A stretch of DNA of 64,000 bases from Paenibacillus sp. MAHUQ-63 (GTDB lineage: Bacteria; Bacillota; Bacilli; Paenibacillales; NBRC-103111). The stretch lies in assembly GCF_028765165.1 (NCBI RefSeq), contig NZ_JARADB010000002.1:868001-932000 (forward strand), read 5' to 3'. The notes beneath the pieces are model-generated. The model was not told where the DNA came from, made no database searches, and saw nothing but the letters and a program-made list of their open reading frames with translations. This document shows positions 28,448 through 36,407 of this stretch, one piece after another (within the stretch, counting starts at the first letter, position 1; every line of letters begins with the position of its first letter). A program made the position numbers and the translations under genes.

Positions 28448-29832
28448 GCGGGCTCCGCGAGAAGCTCGGCCGCCTGCGGGGCACAGCAGCGGCACCGGTA
28501 ACGGCGCCGGCAGCGGCGCCGGCAGCCCCGCCGTCCGTGCCCGTGGCAGCGGACGAGTGGACACCGCTCGGCGCCCATATCGAGACGAGCCCGCAAGGCT
28601 CGTTCGTCATGCGGCGCCGGGTGTATGGCGCGGACAGCATGCACGGCCTTTACCGGCTGCGGGAGCTGGCCGGTTGCGCGCAGCAGCTGACCTGCTTTCA
28701 CGAGCGCGAGACCGCTGCGGCGCATGACGCGCTGCTCTTCTTCGACACCGAGACGACGGGGCTCGGTGTCGGAGCGGGCAACGTGCCGTTCATGGTCGGC
28801 ATCGGCTATTATACCGGGGAGCTGTTCACGGTGGAGCAGCTGTTGATCCGCAATCCGGCGGAAGAACAGGCCATGCTGCACTATTTGCAAGGGCTGCTCG
28901 ACCGCTTTACGCATATCGTTTCTTATAACGGCCGGACATTCGATTGGCCGATTCTGAAGAATCGGTACGTGCTCAACCGGCTGAAGCTGGATGATGCGAA
29001 GCTGCTTCAGCTCGATCTGCTGTACCCGTCCCGAAGCATTTGGCGCCATACACTGCCTTCCTGCCGTCTGAGCAAGGTGGAGGAGAGCCGGCTCGGCTTC
29101 GAGCGGGTGGACGATGTTCCAGGTTCGATGGCGCCCGTTTTGTACTTCCAGTACTTGGCGGAGAAGGATCCAGCCATCCTCCAAGGGGTTTTCGTGCACA
29201 ATGAACACGATATCGTCACGCTGGCGGCGCTCACCATCCATTTCGCCAAATTGCTTGCAGGGGAGACCGATCGTGCCGGCATCGAGCTCCAAGAGCTGTT
29301 CCGCACAGGTCTTTGGCTGGATAAGATGAAGTGCGAGGAGCAGTCGAAGCTCTATTTCGACGATTTGTATGCAAGGCTGAATGAGCAGGAGCAGGCGGCG
29401 GGGCTCTCGGCCGATCAACAATCGGCTATGCTGGAATTGGCTGCCTTTTATAAGAAGAAGGGCGAGTATGCTCGTGCCGTCCAACTGTGGAAACGGTGGA
29501 TCCATCTGAAAAGCGCCGGTATTGCCCTGCAAATCGAGCCGTACCTGGAGCTGGCGATGTATTATGAACATCGGGAGAAAAATTTGAGCGAAGCGATCTT
29601 CTATGCAGAAGAAGCTTGGGCGAAGCTATGGCGCAGAAGGGCGCTTCAGCGCGGAGACCGTAAGCTAAGCGAGTTGGAGGAAGCGCTGGAGAAGCGCATC
29701 CGCCGGCTGAAGGACAAATTGCGCAAATATGAAACGGTGACGGCTTGTGAGGCGTCGCCGGTCGGCAACGTGAAAGCGAAACCGAAGACACGCCGCCTGA
29801 AACCGGTCTATGCGAGCGAGGGACTGATTTAG
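28444..29832 (+). CDS. mrfB: Exonuclease MrfB (YprB)
   Basis: A 462-residue protein with an RNase H-like DEDD exonuclease core: the first acidic pair in FFDTETTGLG near residue 100, then YNGRTFDWPIL and the last motif in VHNEHDIVTLAAL. The C-terminal third is helical with TPR-like spacing (AAFYKKKGEYARAVQLW). Residues 15-40 are a low-complexity Ala/Pro stretch encoded by GCC/GCG-rich DNA. In B. subtilis MrfB degrades one strand after MrfA unwinding. The N-terminus MSGLREKLGRL agrees with the short basic start known for YprB. The ATG overlaps the preceding small reading frame. Confidence 0.9.
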   Translation: MSGLREKLGRLRGTAAAPVTAPAAAPAAPPSVPVAADEWTPLGAHIETSPQGSFVMRRRVYGADSMHGLYRLRELAGCAQQLTCFHERETAAAHDALLFFDTETTGLGVGAGNVPFMVGIGYYTGELFTVEQLLIRNPAEEQAMLHYLQGLLDRFTHIVSYNGRTFDWPILKNRYVLNRLKLDDAKLLQLDLLYPSRSIWRHTLPSCRLSKVEESRLGFERVDDVPGSMAPVLYFQYLAEKDPAILQGVFVHNEHDIVTLAALTIHFAKLLAGETDRAGIELQELFRTGLWLDKMKCEEQSKLYFDDLYARLNEQEQAAGLSADQQSAMLELAAFYKKKGEYARAVQLWKRWIHLKSAGIALQIEPYLELAMYYEHREKNLSEAIFYAEEAWAKLWRRRALQRGDRKLSELEEALEKRIRRLKDKLRKYETVTACEASPVGNVKAKPKTRRLKPVYASEGLI

Positions 29833-29905
29833 CTGGCCGTCATCTTCCGTTTACGATGCCCGCCATTTGGTTATACAAGGAAGAAAACGGCAAGGAGTCG
29901 AACCA

Positions 29906-30715
29906 ATGCCCGAGCTTCCGGAAATGGAGACGTATCGTCAGCAATTATCACGACTTATATTGAATTCGCCCATTCAAGAGGCGGAAGTGACCAGGCCCAA
30001 ATCGTTGAATGTGGAGCCGGAATTGTTTAATCGCAAGCTGTCCGGCAACCGCATAGTGCGCTTGGATCGCAGAGCGAAGCATCTGCTTTTTCATTTGGCT
30101 ACAGGTGAAGTGTTAGTGCTGCATCTCATGCTTGGCGGCTGGATGTTCTACGGATCGGAGGAGCAGAAGCCGGATAGGACGACGCAAGTCGTCATCCGCT
30201 TCGGTGCCCAGAACTTGTATTTCATCGGACTCCGATTAGGCTACTTGCATATGCACGCTCTGCCGGAGCTTGATGCCTTATTCCGTAAGCTAGGGCCCGA
30301 GCCTCTGGAGGCGGTCTTTACGTTAGCCGAATGGATGAAGGTGCTCCAAGGGAAGAAAGGCAATCTGAAAGTGACGCTCGTCGACCAGTCGGTTCTGTCG
30401 GGAATCGGTAATTGTTATTCCGATGAGATTTGTTTTGTGGCCGGCATTCTGCCGCTCCGCAAAGTGCCGACGCTTACAGATGAGGAGAAGAGCCGCTTAT
30501 TCCATGCCATGCGCTCCGTGCTGCTCGAAGCTATTCGTTACGGCGGCTATATGGAGGATCCGCTGTTCGTGAACGACACGTTAACGGGGGGATTCAATGA
30601 CCGGTGCCGTGTGTACGATCGTGAAGGCGAGCCGTGCTTGCGTTGTGGACAGGAGCTCGTGAAGACAGAGGTCAGCAGCCGCAAATGCTTTTATTGCGCG
30701 AACTGCCAATCGTGA
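29906..30715 (+). CDS. mutM: Formamidopyrimidine-DNA glycosylase (MutM/Nei family)
   Basis: A 269-residue Fpg/Nei-fold DNA glycosylase and AP lyase. After Met removal Pro2 and Glu3 (PELPEME) are the catalytic residues; a basic residue in the RRAKHLLF motif, the helix-two-turn-helix LVDQSVLSGIGNCYSDEI and the C-terminal zinc finger (CLRCG and CFYCANC) are all present. It removes oxidised purines such as 8-oxoguanine. ATG 29906 with AAGGAG fixes the Pro at position 2. A second Fpg paralogue elsewhere cannot be excluded, so the symbol is by family. It is 9 bp from nfo, so the two form a base-excision repair pair. Confidence 0.85.
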   Translation: MPELPEMETYRQQLSRLILNSPIQEAEVTRPKSLNVEPELFNRKLSGNRIVRLDRRAKHLLFHLATGEVLVLHLMLGGWMFYGSEEQKPDRTTQVVIRFGAQNLYFIGLRLGYLHMHALPELDALFRKLGPEPLEAVFTLAEWMKVLQGKKGNLKVTLVDQSVLSGIGNCYSDEICFVAGILPLRKVPTLTDEEKSRLFHAMRSVLLEAIRYGGYMEDPLFVNDTLTGGFNDRCRVYDREGEPCLRCGQELVKTEVSSRKCFYCANCQS

Positions 30716-30724
30716 GAGGGGCGG

Positions 30725-31567
30725 ATGGACATGTATGTGGGCGCGCATGTTAGTACGCGAGGCGGCTATACCGGAGCCGCCAAAACCGCATTGGCGATAG
30801 GGGCTAATGCGTTCCAGTATTTCCCTGTCAATCCGCGCAGTCTTTCGACGAAGACGGTAAATGCCCGCGATGCGGAGGCTTGTGCTTTATTATGTCGTGA
30901 GCATGACTTGCTCTCGATCGGTCATGCGCCTTACCCGCTCAATCCGGCGGCTGATGCGGCGGACCGTGATTTAATGGTCAAGTTGATCCGCAATGGGCTC
31001 GACATCACGGATGCGTGCGGCTCCGTCGGGCTTGTGGTGCATTTTGGCAAATATGTTGGAAAAGACCCGTTACAAGGCTATAAAAATATAATACAATGTT
31101 TGAATAGCGCCGCGAAGGGGTATGCCGGCCGCTCGCTCATCCTGCTGGAGAATCAAGCTGGGGAAGGATCGCAGATGGGGCTGACCATGGAGGAAATGGT
31201 GCAGGTGCGCAAGCTTTGCGACTACCCGGACACCATCGGCTTCTGCTTCGATACTTGCCATGCGTTTGCCAGCGGTCTATGGCGAAGCCAGGCGTGGGAC
31301 GAGCTCGAAGCGCTAGGAACGCAGCTGGATTATTTTCCACACTTAAAGGCCGTGCATCTGAACGATTCCGTGTACCCGTACGGCTCGCGGAGAGACCGGC
31401 ATGCCAATATCGGGACCGGGCATATCGGACGCGACAATTTCGAGAGGATGCTGGCCTCGCCTTATTTGCAGCGTATTCCGGTCGTTCTGGAAACGGGCAA
31501 AGGGAGTGACGGCACGCATGCGCAGGAGGTTGCCATCGTCCGAACGCTGTTCAACCGCGTCCGATGA
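30725..31567 (+). CDS. nfo: Endonuclease IV
   Basis: A 280-residue apurinic/apyrimidinic endonuclease with a zinc-binding TIM barrel. VGAHVSTRGG is the family start, and the zinc ligands lie in IGHAPY, VVHFGK, LLENQAG, CFDTCHAFASG, VHLNDS, RDRHANIGTGHIG and VLETG. It incises AP sites left by glycosylases such as the upstream Fpg-like enzyme. The start ATG 30725 follows GAGAGGGGCGG. With mrfA, mrfB and the glycosylase it completes a DNA-repair block of 5.5 kb. Confidence 0.93.
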   Translation: MDMYVGAHVSTRGGYTGAAKTALAIGANAFQYFPVNPRSLSTKTVNARDAEACALLCREHDLLSIGHAPYPLNPAADAADRDLMVKLIRNGLDITDACGSVGLVVHFGKYVGKDPLQGYKNIIQCLNSAAKGYAGRSLILLENQAGEGSQMGLTMEEMVQVRKLCDYPDTIGFCFDTCHAFASGLWRSQAWDELEALGTQLDYFPHLKAVHLNDSVYPYGSRRDRHANIGTGHIGRDNFERMLASPYLQRIPVVLETGKGSDGTHAQEVAIVRTLFNRVR

Positions 31568-31603
31568 CCATCCGCATGAACAGGAAAGGAAGGAAATCCG
31601 ATC

Positions 31604-31957
31604 ATGATTCATGTATACTTAGATGATCTGCGCCCTTGCCCAAGTAATTTTACACTGGCCAAGAACGTTCAAGAATGCTTGCTGCTGCTAGAATCGTGTG
31701 ACGTTGATATTTTGTCGCTGGACCATGATCTGGGCTGGTCGACGAAGGAAACGGGCATGGACGTCGTGATATGGCTTCTTCAGACGCGCAAATTTCCCAA
31801 GACGATTTATATTCATACATCAAGTCCTACGGCTTGCAAGGCGATGTACCAAATGTTATACACGGCGGGAGCAGAGGGTATGCGAGTGTACCCGTACCGG
31901 ATGCCCGACGAATTGCAGCTGCAAATCGCGCAAGGCACGTATGTCAGCGAAGGGTAA
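31604..31957 (+). CDS. Cyclic-phosphate processing receiver-like domain protein
   Basis: A 117-residue single-domain protein. MIHVYLDDLRPCP at the start, LSLDHDLGW in the middle and IYIHTSS match the receiver-like domain that has been linked with cyclic phosphate or nucleic-acid processing. The acidic pair D7-D8 and the Asp residues of LDHDLG would form a metal site. A good ribosome site (GGAAGGAAATCC) precedes the ATG. It precedes the ABC ATPase by 21 bp. The biochemical role is not established. Confidence 0.7.
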   Translation: MIHVYLDDLRPCPSNFTLAKNVQECLLLLESCDVDILSLDHDLGWSTKETGMDVVIWLLQTRKFPKTIYIHTSSPTACKAMYQMLYTAGAEGMRVYPYRMPDELQLQIAQGTYVSEG

Positions 31958-31978
31958 AAGAAAGGAATGTAACGTTCG

Positions 31979-32746
31979 ATGATCCATTTATCCCATATTC
32001 ATTTTATTCGTGGAGAACGACATATTTTAAACGATGTGAATGTACATATCCAACCCGGTGAACACTGGGTATTGTTAGGCCGCAACGGCTCCGGCAAAAC
32101 GACGCTCCTCGAAATGATGAACGGTTACGAATTCCCTAGCCGGGGAACCGTAGATGTGTTGGGCAACCGCTTCGGTCAATGCGATGTGCGGGAAATCCGC
32201 AAGAAAATCGGTTATATTTCGCAGTCCTTAATGGAGAAATTAAATTTGAGCGACCCTGTGCTGGAGGTTGTGGCCACGGGGGAGTATGCCTTTCTGCGTT
32301 TCTATCAAGAAATTCCGCAGGACGTGCTGGACAGGGCTAGGGTGATGCTGGAGCGGGTGCGCATTCCTCATTTGGCCGATCAGGCTCTGGGCAGCCTGTC
32401 CCAAGGCGAACGCAAGAAGGTGATGCTGGCCCGGGCGCTAATGATGAAGCCGTCGATCCTTATTTTGGATGAGCCGGGGGCCGGACTGGATTTGTTTGAG
32501 CGTGAGCGCTTCTTGCGGGATGTTAATGAGCTTAGCAAACAGGACATCACGGTCGTCTATGTGACCCACCATATTGAAGAAATTATTCCGTTATTCACGC
32601 ATGTCGCCATCATCGAGCAAGGTGAAATCATTGCCGCAGGTCCGAAGAACGAGGTGCTGACACCGGAGAACATTCGCAAAGCTTTTGACGTGAATATCGA
32701 ATTGGAATGGTACCAAGACAGACCGTGGATTAAAGTATTGGATTAA
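31979..32746 (+). CDS. ABC transporter ATP-binding protein, YlmA-like
   Basis: A 255-residue ABC ATPase with Walker A GRNGSGKTT, Q-loop YISQS, signature LSQGERKK, Walker B ILILDEPGAGLD and H-loop VTHHIEE. No permease or binding protein gene adjoins it. It resembles the stand-alone YlmA/ModF-type ATPases. The last 30 residues (NIRKAFDVNIELEWYQDRPW) are typical for this subgroup. The ATG at 31979 follows AAAGGAATG. Partner and substrate are unknown. Confidence 0.82.
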   Translation: MIHLSHIHFIRGERHILNDVNVHIQPGEHWVLLGRNGSGKTTLLEMMNGYEFPSRGTVDVLGNRFGQCDVREIRKKIGYISQSLMEKLNLSDPVLEVVATGEYAFLRFYQEIPQDVLDRARVMLERVRIPHLADQALGSLSQGERKKVMLARALMMKPSILILDEPGAGLDLFERERFLRDVNELSKQDITVVYVTHHIEEIIPLFTHVAIIEQGEIIAAGPKNEVLTPENIRKAFDVNIELEWYQDRPWIKVLD

Positions 32747-32801
32747 TGCGTTGGATAATGGAATTCAGAATTTTGGATTAAAGCAGGTAAAGGATGCAGC
32801 T

Positions 32802-33845
32802 ATGACACCAATAACGACTTACATCGGCACTTCCAATCACGGTTTTGCCCAATATGCGCAGGACGAAATACGCAAATTATTTCCGGGCAGCAAGTTCACG
32901 TTGCTTGTTCCGACGGAAGTGTTTTTATTTGAACTGCCTGCGGATATGGACCCGGCAAGAGCTGTGGAGACCATCCATGAGCAAGAGCCGATCTTCCTAA
33001 GACATATGCAGCCTGTTCTTCAGGACTGGGAAATCACCGGCACGGAAGCGGACCTGGAGCAGCTGAAGTCATGGCTGAGGGAAGCTATTTCCGAGGGAAG
33101 AATCCTCTACGGAGAGAAAATAGCCATTCAAGTACGCAAAGAAGATCGGGCTGCCGTTCCTTTCGCTCCTTTTGCCGTGAAGGCTGCGCTGGATGAGATC
33201 CTTGTGAATGACCTTCAGGCTGAGCCGGTCGTTCGCTATGCCGATCGAATCCTTTCGATTTACTTTGGCGCGAAGCGAATCTATGCTGGAATTTCCAGGC
33301 CGGCGGACAATTTATCCGACTGGTCGGGCGGGGCGATCCGGTTCATGAAGGAAGATGACCAAATCTCCCGAGCCAAATTCAAGCTCTTGGAGGCTGAGCA
33401 GCGGTTCGGCATCGACTTCGGTGTCGCTCGGACCGCGCTGGATATCGGAGCTGCTCCCGGAGGCTGGACCTCTCTGCTGTTAGAACGCGGCTTGAAGGTA
33501 ACCGCTATCGATCCCGCGGCTATGAGCCCAAGACTGCTGGGTAATCCCAATCTGCGCGTCTATAAGAAAAATGCAAGCGAAGTGAAGCTGCGGGATAACG
33601 AGTTCGACCTGCTTGTATGCGATATGAGCTGGGACCCGCGCCAGATGGGACGCTTGGTTGCGGATTTGCTATATTCGCTGCAAAGCGGCGGGACGGCAAT
33701 TGTTACGGTCAAGCTTATGCACAAGAAACCGTTCCAAACCGTTCGCGATGTACTGCGAATTTTTGAATCTTCGCTGTTCCTGCTTAAGGCGAAGCAGCTT
33801 TTTCATAACCGGGAAGAGTTGACGTTATATTTGCAGAAGATGTAG
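32802..33845 (+). CDS. RlmM/FtsJ-like SAM-dependent RNA methyltransferase
   Basis: A 347-residue protein. The C-terminal half is an RrmJ/FtsJ fold with the SAM motif DIGAAPGGWT and the catalytic-type series K (AKFKLLE), D (VCDMSWD), K (VTVKLMHK), E (NREELTLYL). The N-terminal half resembles the RNA-binding part of RlmM, which 2'-O-methylates 23S rRNA. ATG 32802 with AAAGGATG is chosen over an upstream TTG at 32751. It is probably co-transcribed with the ABC ATPase. The target RNA is inferred from the family, not shown. Confidence 0.78.
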   Translation: MTPITTYIGTSNHGFAQYAQDEIRKLFPGSKFTLLVPTEVFLFELPADMDPARAVETIHEQEPIFLRHMQPVLQDWEITGTEADLEQLKSWLREAISEGRILYGEKIAIQVRKEDRAAVPFAPFAVKAALDEILVNDLQAEPVVRYADRILSIYFGAKRIYAGISRPADNLSDWSGGAIRFMKEDDQISRAKFKLLEAEQRFGIDFGVARTALDIGAAPGGWTSLLLERGLKVTAIDPAAMSPRLLGNPNLRVYKKNASEVKLRDNEFDLLVCDMSWDPRQMGRLVADLLYSLQSGGTAIVTVKLMHKKPFQTVRDVLRIFESSLFLLKAKQLFHNREELTLYLQKM

Positions 33846-33876
33846 CATGTGGTAAAAAATGTAGATTTCAAAGCGG

Positions 33877-33923
33877 AATCCCCCTATAATCAAGGTGAAT
33901 ATACCTGATGAAGGGGGTTTTTC
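33877..33923 (+). terminator. Possible terminator overlapping the ribosome site of the kinase gene
   Basis: CCCCCT (33880-33885) can pair with AGGGGG (33912-33917), with an inner AGGT/ACCT stem, followed by T-rich DNA. The AGGGGG arm is also the only ribosome site for the TTG start at 33930, so the hairpin could hide it. Confidence 0.4.
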
Positions 33924-33929
33924 TTTATT

Positions 33930-35555
33930 TTGAGTCCGAATAACGCTTGGATTGGAACCTGCATAGGAGGGAGATACCGGATTGAAGCCTTGTTAGGTCA
34001 GGGCGGCATGAGTCAAGTTTATTTGGCGGAGGATATGAAGCTTAGAGGCAAGAAATGGGCAGTCAAAGCCTGTGTGCAGGCGGACGAGGAATCGGCCGTC
34101 TTCCTGGAAGAGGCGGAAATGCTGGCAAGGCTCCAACATCCGCAGCTCCCGCAGCTGATTGATTACTTGTGGTGCGACGGGACAGGCTTCCTGGTGATGG
34201 ATTATATCCAAGGTCCGACGCTGCAAGATCTGTTTGAAGAAAAAGGCAGAGAATTGCCCTTGCCGACACTCATTCAAATTGCCAGCCAGTTGTGCGATCT
34301 CTTGCATTATTTGCATACCTTTCAGCCTCGGCCGATCATTTACCGTGATTTGAAGCCGGCGAACATTATGCTGAACGAGCAGTCGCAAGTGCGATTAATC
34401 GATTTCGGCGTCGCCCGGCATTTCACACAGGGGAAGCCTTCGGATACGATGCAGATGGGGACGATCGGATTCGCGGCCCCGGAACAGGTTCTCGGTTTAC
34501 AAACCGACGCGCGTTCGGATCTATATTCGCTGGGCGCCATGCTCTATTATTTATTGTCCGGCGGACAGTATGCTTATCTCTCGCATAAGCCTTGGGAGAA
34601 GCTGCGGCCGGATCTTCCCGAAGCTTTGACCTCTTCGCTGCGCCTTCTCTTGCAAGAGCATCCTGAACACCGCTGCCAATCCGCGATGGAATTGAAGCTG
34701 CGGCTTCGCTCCATTTACCCGGATCCTCCAAGACCCTCGAATGAGCCTCTTCACCATTCATCGGCTACGCCCCCGGATCAATTACTTGTCATCGGCGGAC
34801 TTTACGCCGGTGTCGGTTCGACTTTCCTGGCGGTTACTCTAGCCAGAATTCTTCACGCTCTCCAAGTCCCTCATGCGCTTGTTGAACAGCCTACCATTGC
34901 GCCCGATTTGTACATGCTGCTGTATGGCGACGTCAAAGCCCCGCGACATTACACTTATGCGGCCCAATGCGTGACCGGGCAGGGACATTCCGCTTCTCCC
35001 GGGTGGGTGAACGGCCTCTCGACTTGGGTGCCCTTGCCTCCTGACGGATTCCAGGGAGCTTGGCAAACCGCCGATTCCTTCAAGCTTCTGCATACGATCA
35101 GGAAGCAGGTCGTGCTTTGGGACGTTTCTACGGATTGGGAGCAGCCATCAGTCCAGGAAATGTGCCATAGCGCTGACGCTATCATCGTCGTAGTGGACCC
35201 TTCGCCTGGCAAATGCAATCGGCCTGCCTCGCGCGCGCGCTTTGAACGATTCGCAGCGTACACGCAGCGCGGGAAAAAGGTCCACTATGTGGCCAACGGC
35301 GCTATGCCGGCGGGCTTGCGCAAGGAGTGGGCGGCGTCGATGCCCGCGGTTCCGATCTGCAGCTTGCCCGAATTGCCGCGTACGGACGTCATGCGCGCCG
35401 TCTGGAAGGGGGATTTCATTCAGGATGACCCGGGTGTTCTCGAGCCGTTGATTGCGGCGCTGGCGCCTCTTCTGAAGGAGATCGTTCCTGGAAGCAGCTT
35501 GTGCGTTAGCGGGAGCAAGGTGAAGAGATCCAGGTTTTCTGCTTGGCGGCGGTAG
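33930..35555 (+). CDS. Ser/Thr protein kinase fused to a degenerate MinD/CpaE-like domain
   Basis: A 541-residue protein. Residues 15-270 are a Hanks-type kinase: glycine loop GQGGMSQVY (23-31), Lys46 in AVK, catalytic loop YRDLKPAN with Asp140, DFG at 158 and APEQ in the activation segment; Tyr replaces the usual His of HRD. Residues about 285-520 resemble a P-loop ATPase of the MinD/CpaE type (LLVIGGLYAGVGSTFLAV, IIVVVDPSP), but the Walker A Lys is missing, so nucleotide binding is doubtful. There is no transmembrane segment or PASTA repeat. The gene lies 2.5 kb upstream of the Tad operon, which encodes an intact CpaE-like ATPase. A regulatory link is inferred. The start is TTG. Confidence 0.75.
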   Translation: MSPNNAWIGTCIGGRYRIEALLGQGGMSQVYLAEDMKLRGKKWAVKACVQADEESAVFLEEAEMLARLQHPQLPQLIDYLWCDGTGFLVMDYIQGPTLQDLFEEKGRELPLPTLIQIASQLCDLLHYLHTFQPRPIIYRDLKPANIMLNEQSQVRLIDFGVARHFTQGKPSDTMQMGTIGFAAPEQVLGLQTDARSDLYSLGAMLYYLLSGGQYAYLSHKPWEKLRPDLPEALTSSLRLLLQEHPEHRCQSAMELKLRLRSIYPDPPRPSNEPLHHSSATPPDQLLVIGGLYAGVGSTFLAVTLARILHALQVPHALVEQPTIAPDLYMLLYGDVKAPRHYTYAAQCVTGQGHSASPGWVNGLSTWVPLPPDGFQGAWQTADSFKLLHTIRKQVVLWDVSTDWEQPSVQEMCHSADAIIVVVDPSPGKCNRPASRARFERFAAYTQRGKKVHYVANGAMPAGLRKEWAASMPAVPICSLPELPRTDVMRAVWKGDFIQDDPGVLEPLIAALAPLLKEIVPGSSLCVSGSKVKRSRFSAWRR

Positions 35556-35634
35556 CGAATATACCCTAACCAATTCGCCGAAAGTGTGATATGATGTTTC
35601 ATATTTATAAAAGGTGAGGGGTTACTGAATCGAT

Positions 35635-36147
35635 ATGGAGAAACGATTTGCCAGAGAATCCAGATGCTTTAAGACATCGCGCATTTTCCCGACTGATGTG
35701 AACAATCATAATACGTTGTTCGGCGGAAAGCTGATGTCCTATATTGATGACATTGCCTCGATTGCCGCTCACAAACATTGCCGCAGATCCGTAGTTACAG
35801 CCTCAACCGATTCGGTTGACTTTCTGTCGCCGATTCATACGTCCGATTCGGTCTGTTTGGAATCGTTCGTCACTTGGACAGGTAAGAGCTCTATGGAAGT
35901 ATTCGTTAAAGTCGTTACGGAGGATTTGAAGACCGGTGCAAGGAAAATCGCAGCCACCTCTTTCTTGACATTCGTCGCTCTCGATGACAATAAGAAACCG
36001 GTCGAAGTCCCACAGGTTGTACCGGAAACCGAAGAAGAGACGAAGCTGCATGAATCGGCACCGCAGCGGGCGGAGATGCGACGCATTCGCAGAGTCGAGA
36101 GCAAGAAGCTGGCCGGTTACTTCACGATGAAATATCCGTGGGAATAA
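35635..36147 (+). CDS. Acyl-CoA thioesterase, YkhA-like
   Basis: A 170-residue hotdog-fold thioesterase. The motif NNHNTLFGGKLMSYIDDIA contains the conserved catalytic Asn/Asp positions of the YkhA/YciA family, and DFLSPIH follows. Family members hydrolyse medium- to long-chain acyl-CoA in the cytosol. ATG 35635 has GAGGGG about 13 bp upstream, a long spacing. The C-terminal extension of about 50 charged residues is common in Bacillales members. It is not related to the pilus genes around it. Confidence 0.85.
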   Translation: MEKRFARESRCFKTSRIFPTDVNNHNTLFGGKLMSYIDDIASIAAHKHCRRSVVTASTDSVDFLSPIHTSDSVCLESFVTWTGKSSMEVFVKVVTEDLKTGARKIAATSFLTFVALDDNKKPVEVPQVVPETEEETKLHESAPQRAEMRRIRRVESKKLAGYFTMKYPWE

Positions 36148-36154
36148 AAAAAGA

Positions 36155-36182
36155 TTGATTTCTTTGTTACATGTGGTACAAT
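36155..36182 (+). promoter_or_regulatory. Candidate promoter of the Tad operon
   Basis: TTGATT (36155-36160) and TACAAT (36177-36182) with a 16-bp spacer lie just after the thioesterase gene and 107 bp before the first small Tad-side gene. Confidence 0.45.
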
Positions 36183-36199
36183 TTGGATAAATTGATTGA

Positions 36200-36272
36200 A
36201 CATGCGGAAGCACCGCTGATTTGGAGATGAAGTGTCCAAATCGGCGTGTGCTTTTTTTGTTTTTCTGCATGT
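36200..36272 (+). terminator. Terminator/attenuator hairpin ahead of the Tad operon
   Basis: AGCACCGCTGATTTGGA (36209-36225) pairs with TCCAAATCGGCG plus TGTGCT (36235-36252), followed by seven T. An outer pair ACATGC (36200-36205) and GCATGT (36267-36272) encloses it. It lies downstream of the candidate promoter, so besides ending the thioesterase transcript it could attenuate the tad operon. Confidence 0.75.
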
Positions 36273-36288
36273 CAAGGGTGGGTGAGAG

Positions 36289-36396
36289 GTGAAAGCGGAG
36301 ACAGCGATTCGAATTGCCATCGTGTTATCGATCATTAGCTTTGTGTTAATCGGAAGTGGGTTGTATGCCAAATATTCAGGTTTCCCGATCGGGTAG
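36289..36396 (+). CDS. Small membrane protein at the head of the Tad operon, 35 residues
   Basis: GTG 36289 is preceded by GGGTGGGTGAG. The peptide MKAETAIRIAIVLSIISF continues with VLIGSGLYAKYSG, one membrane helix with a charged N-terminus. The stop is 11 bp before the tadZ/cpaE start and inside its ribosome region, so it is likely co-translated with the Tad genes. No match to TadV, CpaB or a pilin is seen. Function unknown. Confidence 0.55.
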   Translation: MKAETAIRIAIVLSIISFVLIGSGLYAKYSGFPIG

Positions 36397-36407
36397 AGGA
36401 GGTATGG

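Noticed and set aside
28381..29571. Long open frame (396 codons) on the minus strand opposite mrfB
   Set aside because: It mirrors the GC-rich codon usage of mrfB, has no ribosome site and no recognisable motif, while the plus strand shows clear exonuclease motifs.
36183..36288. c-di-GMP riboswitch ahead of the Tad operon
   Set aside because: The conserved GEMM-type core could not be recognised; only a terminator-type stem is visible.
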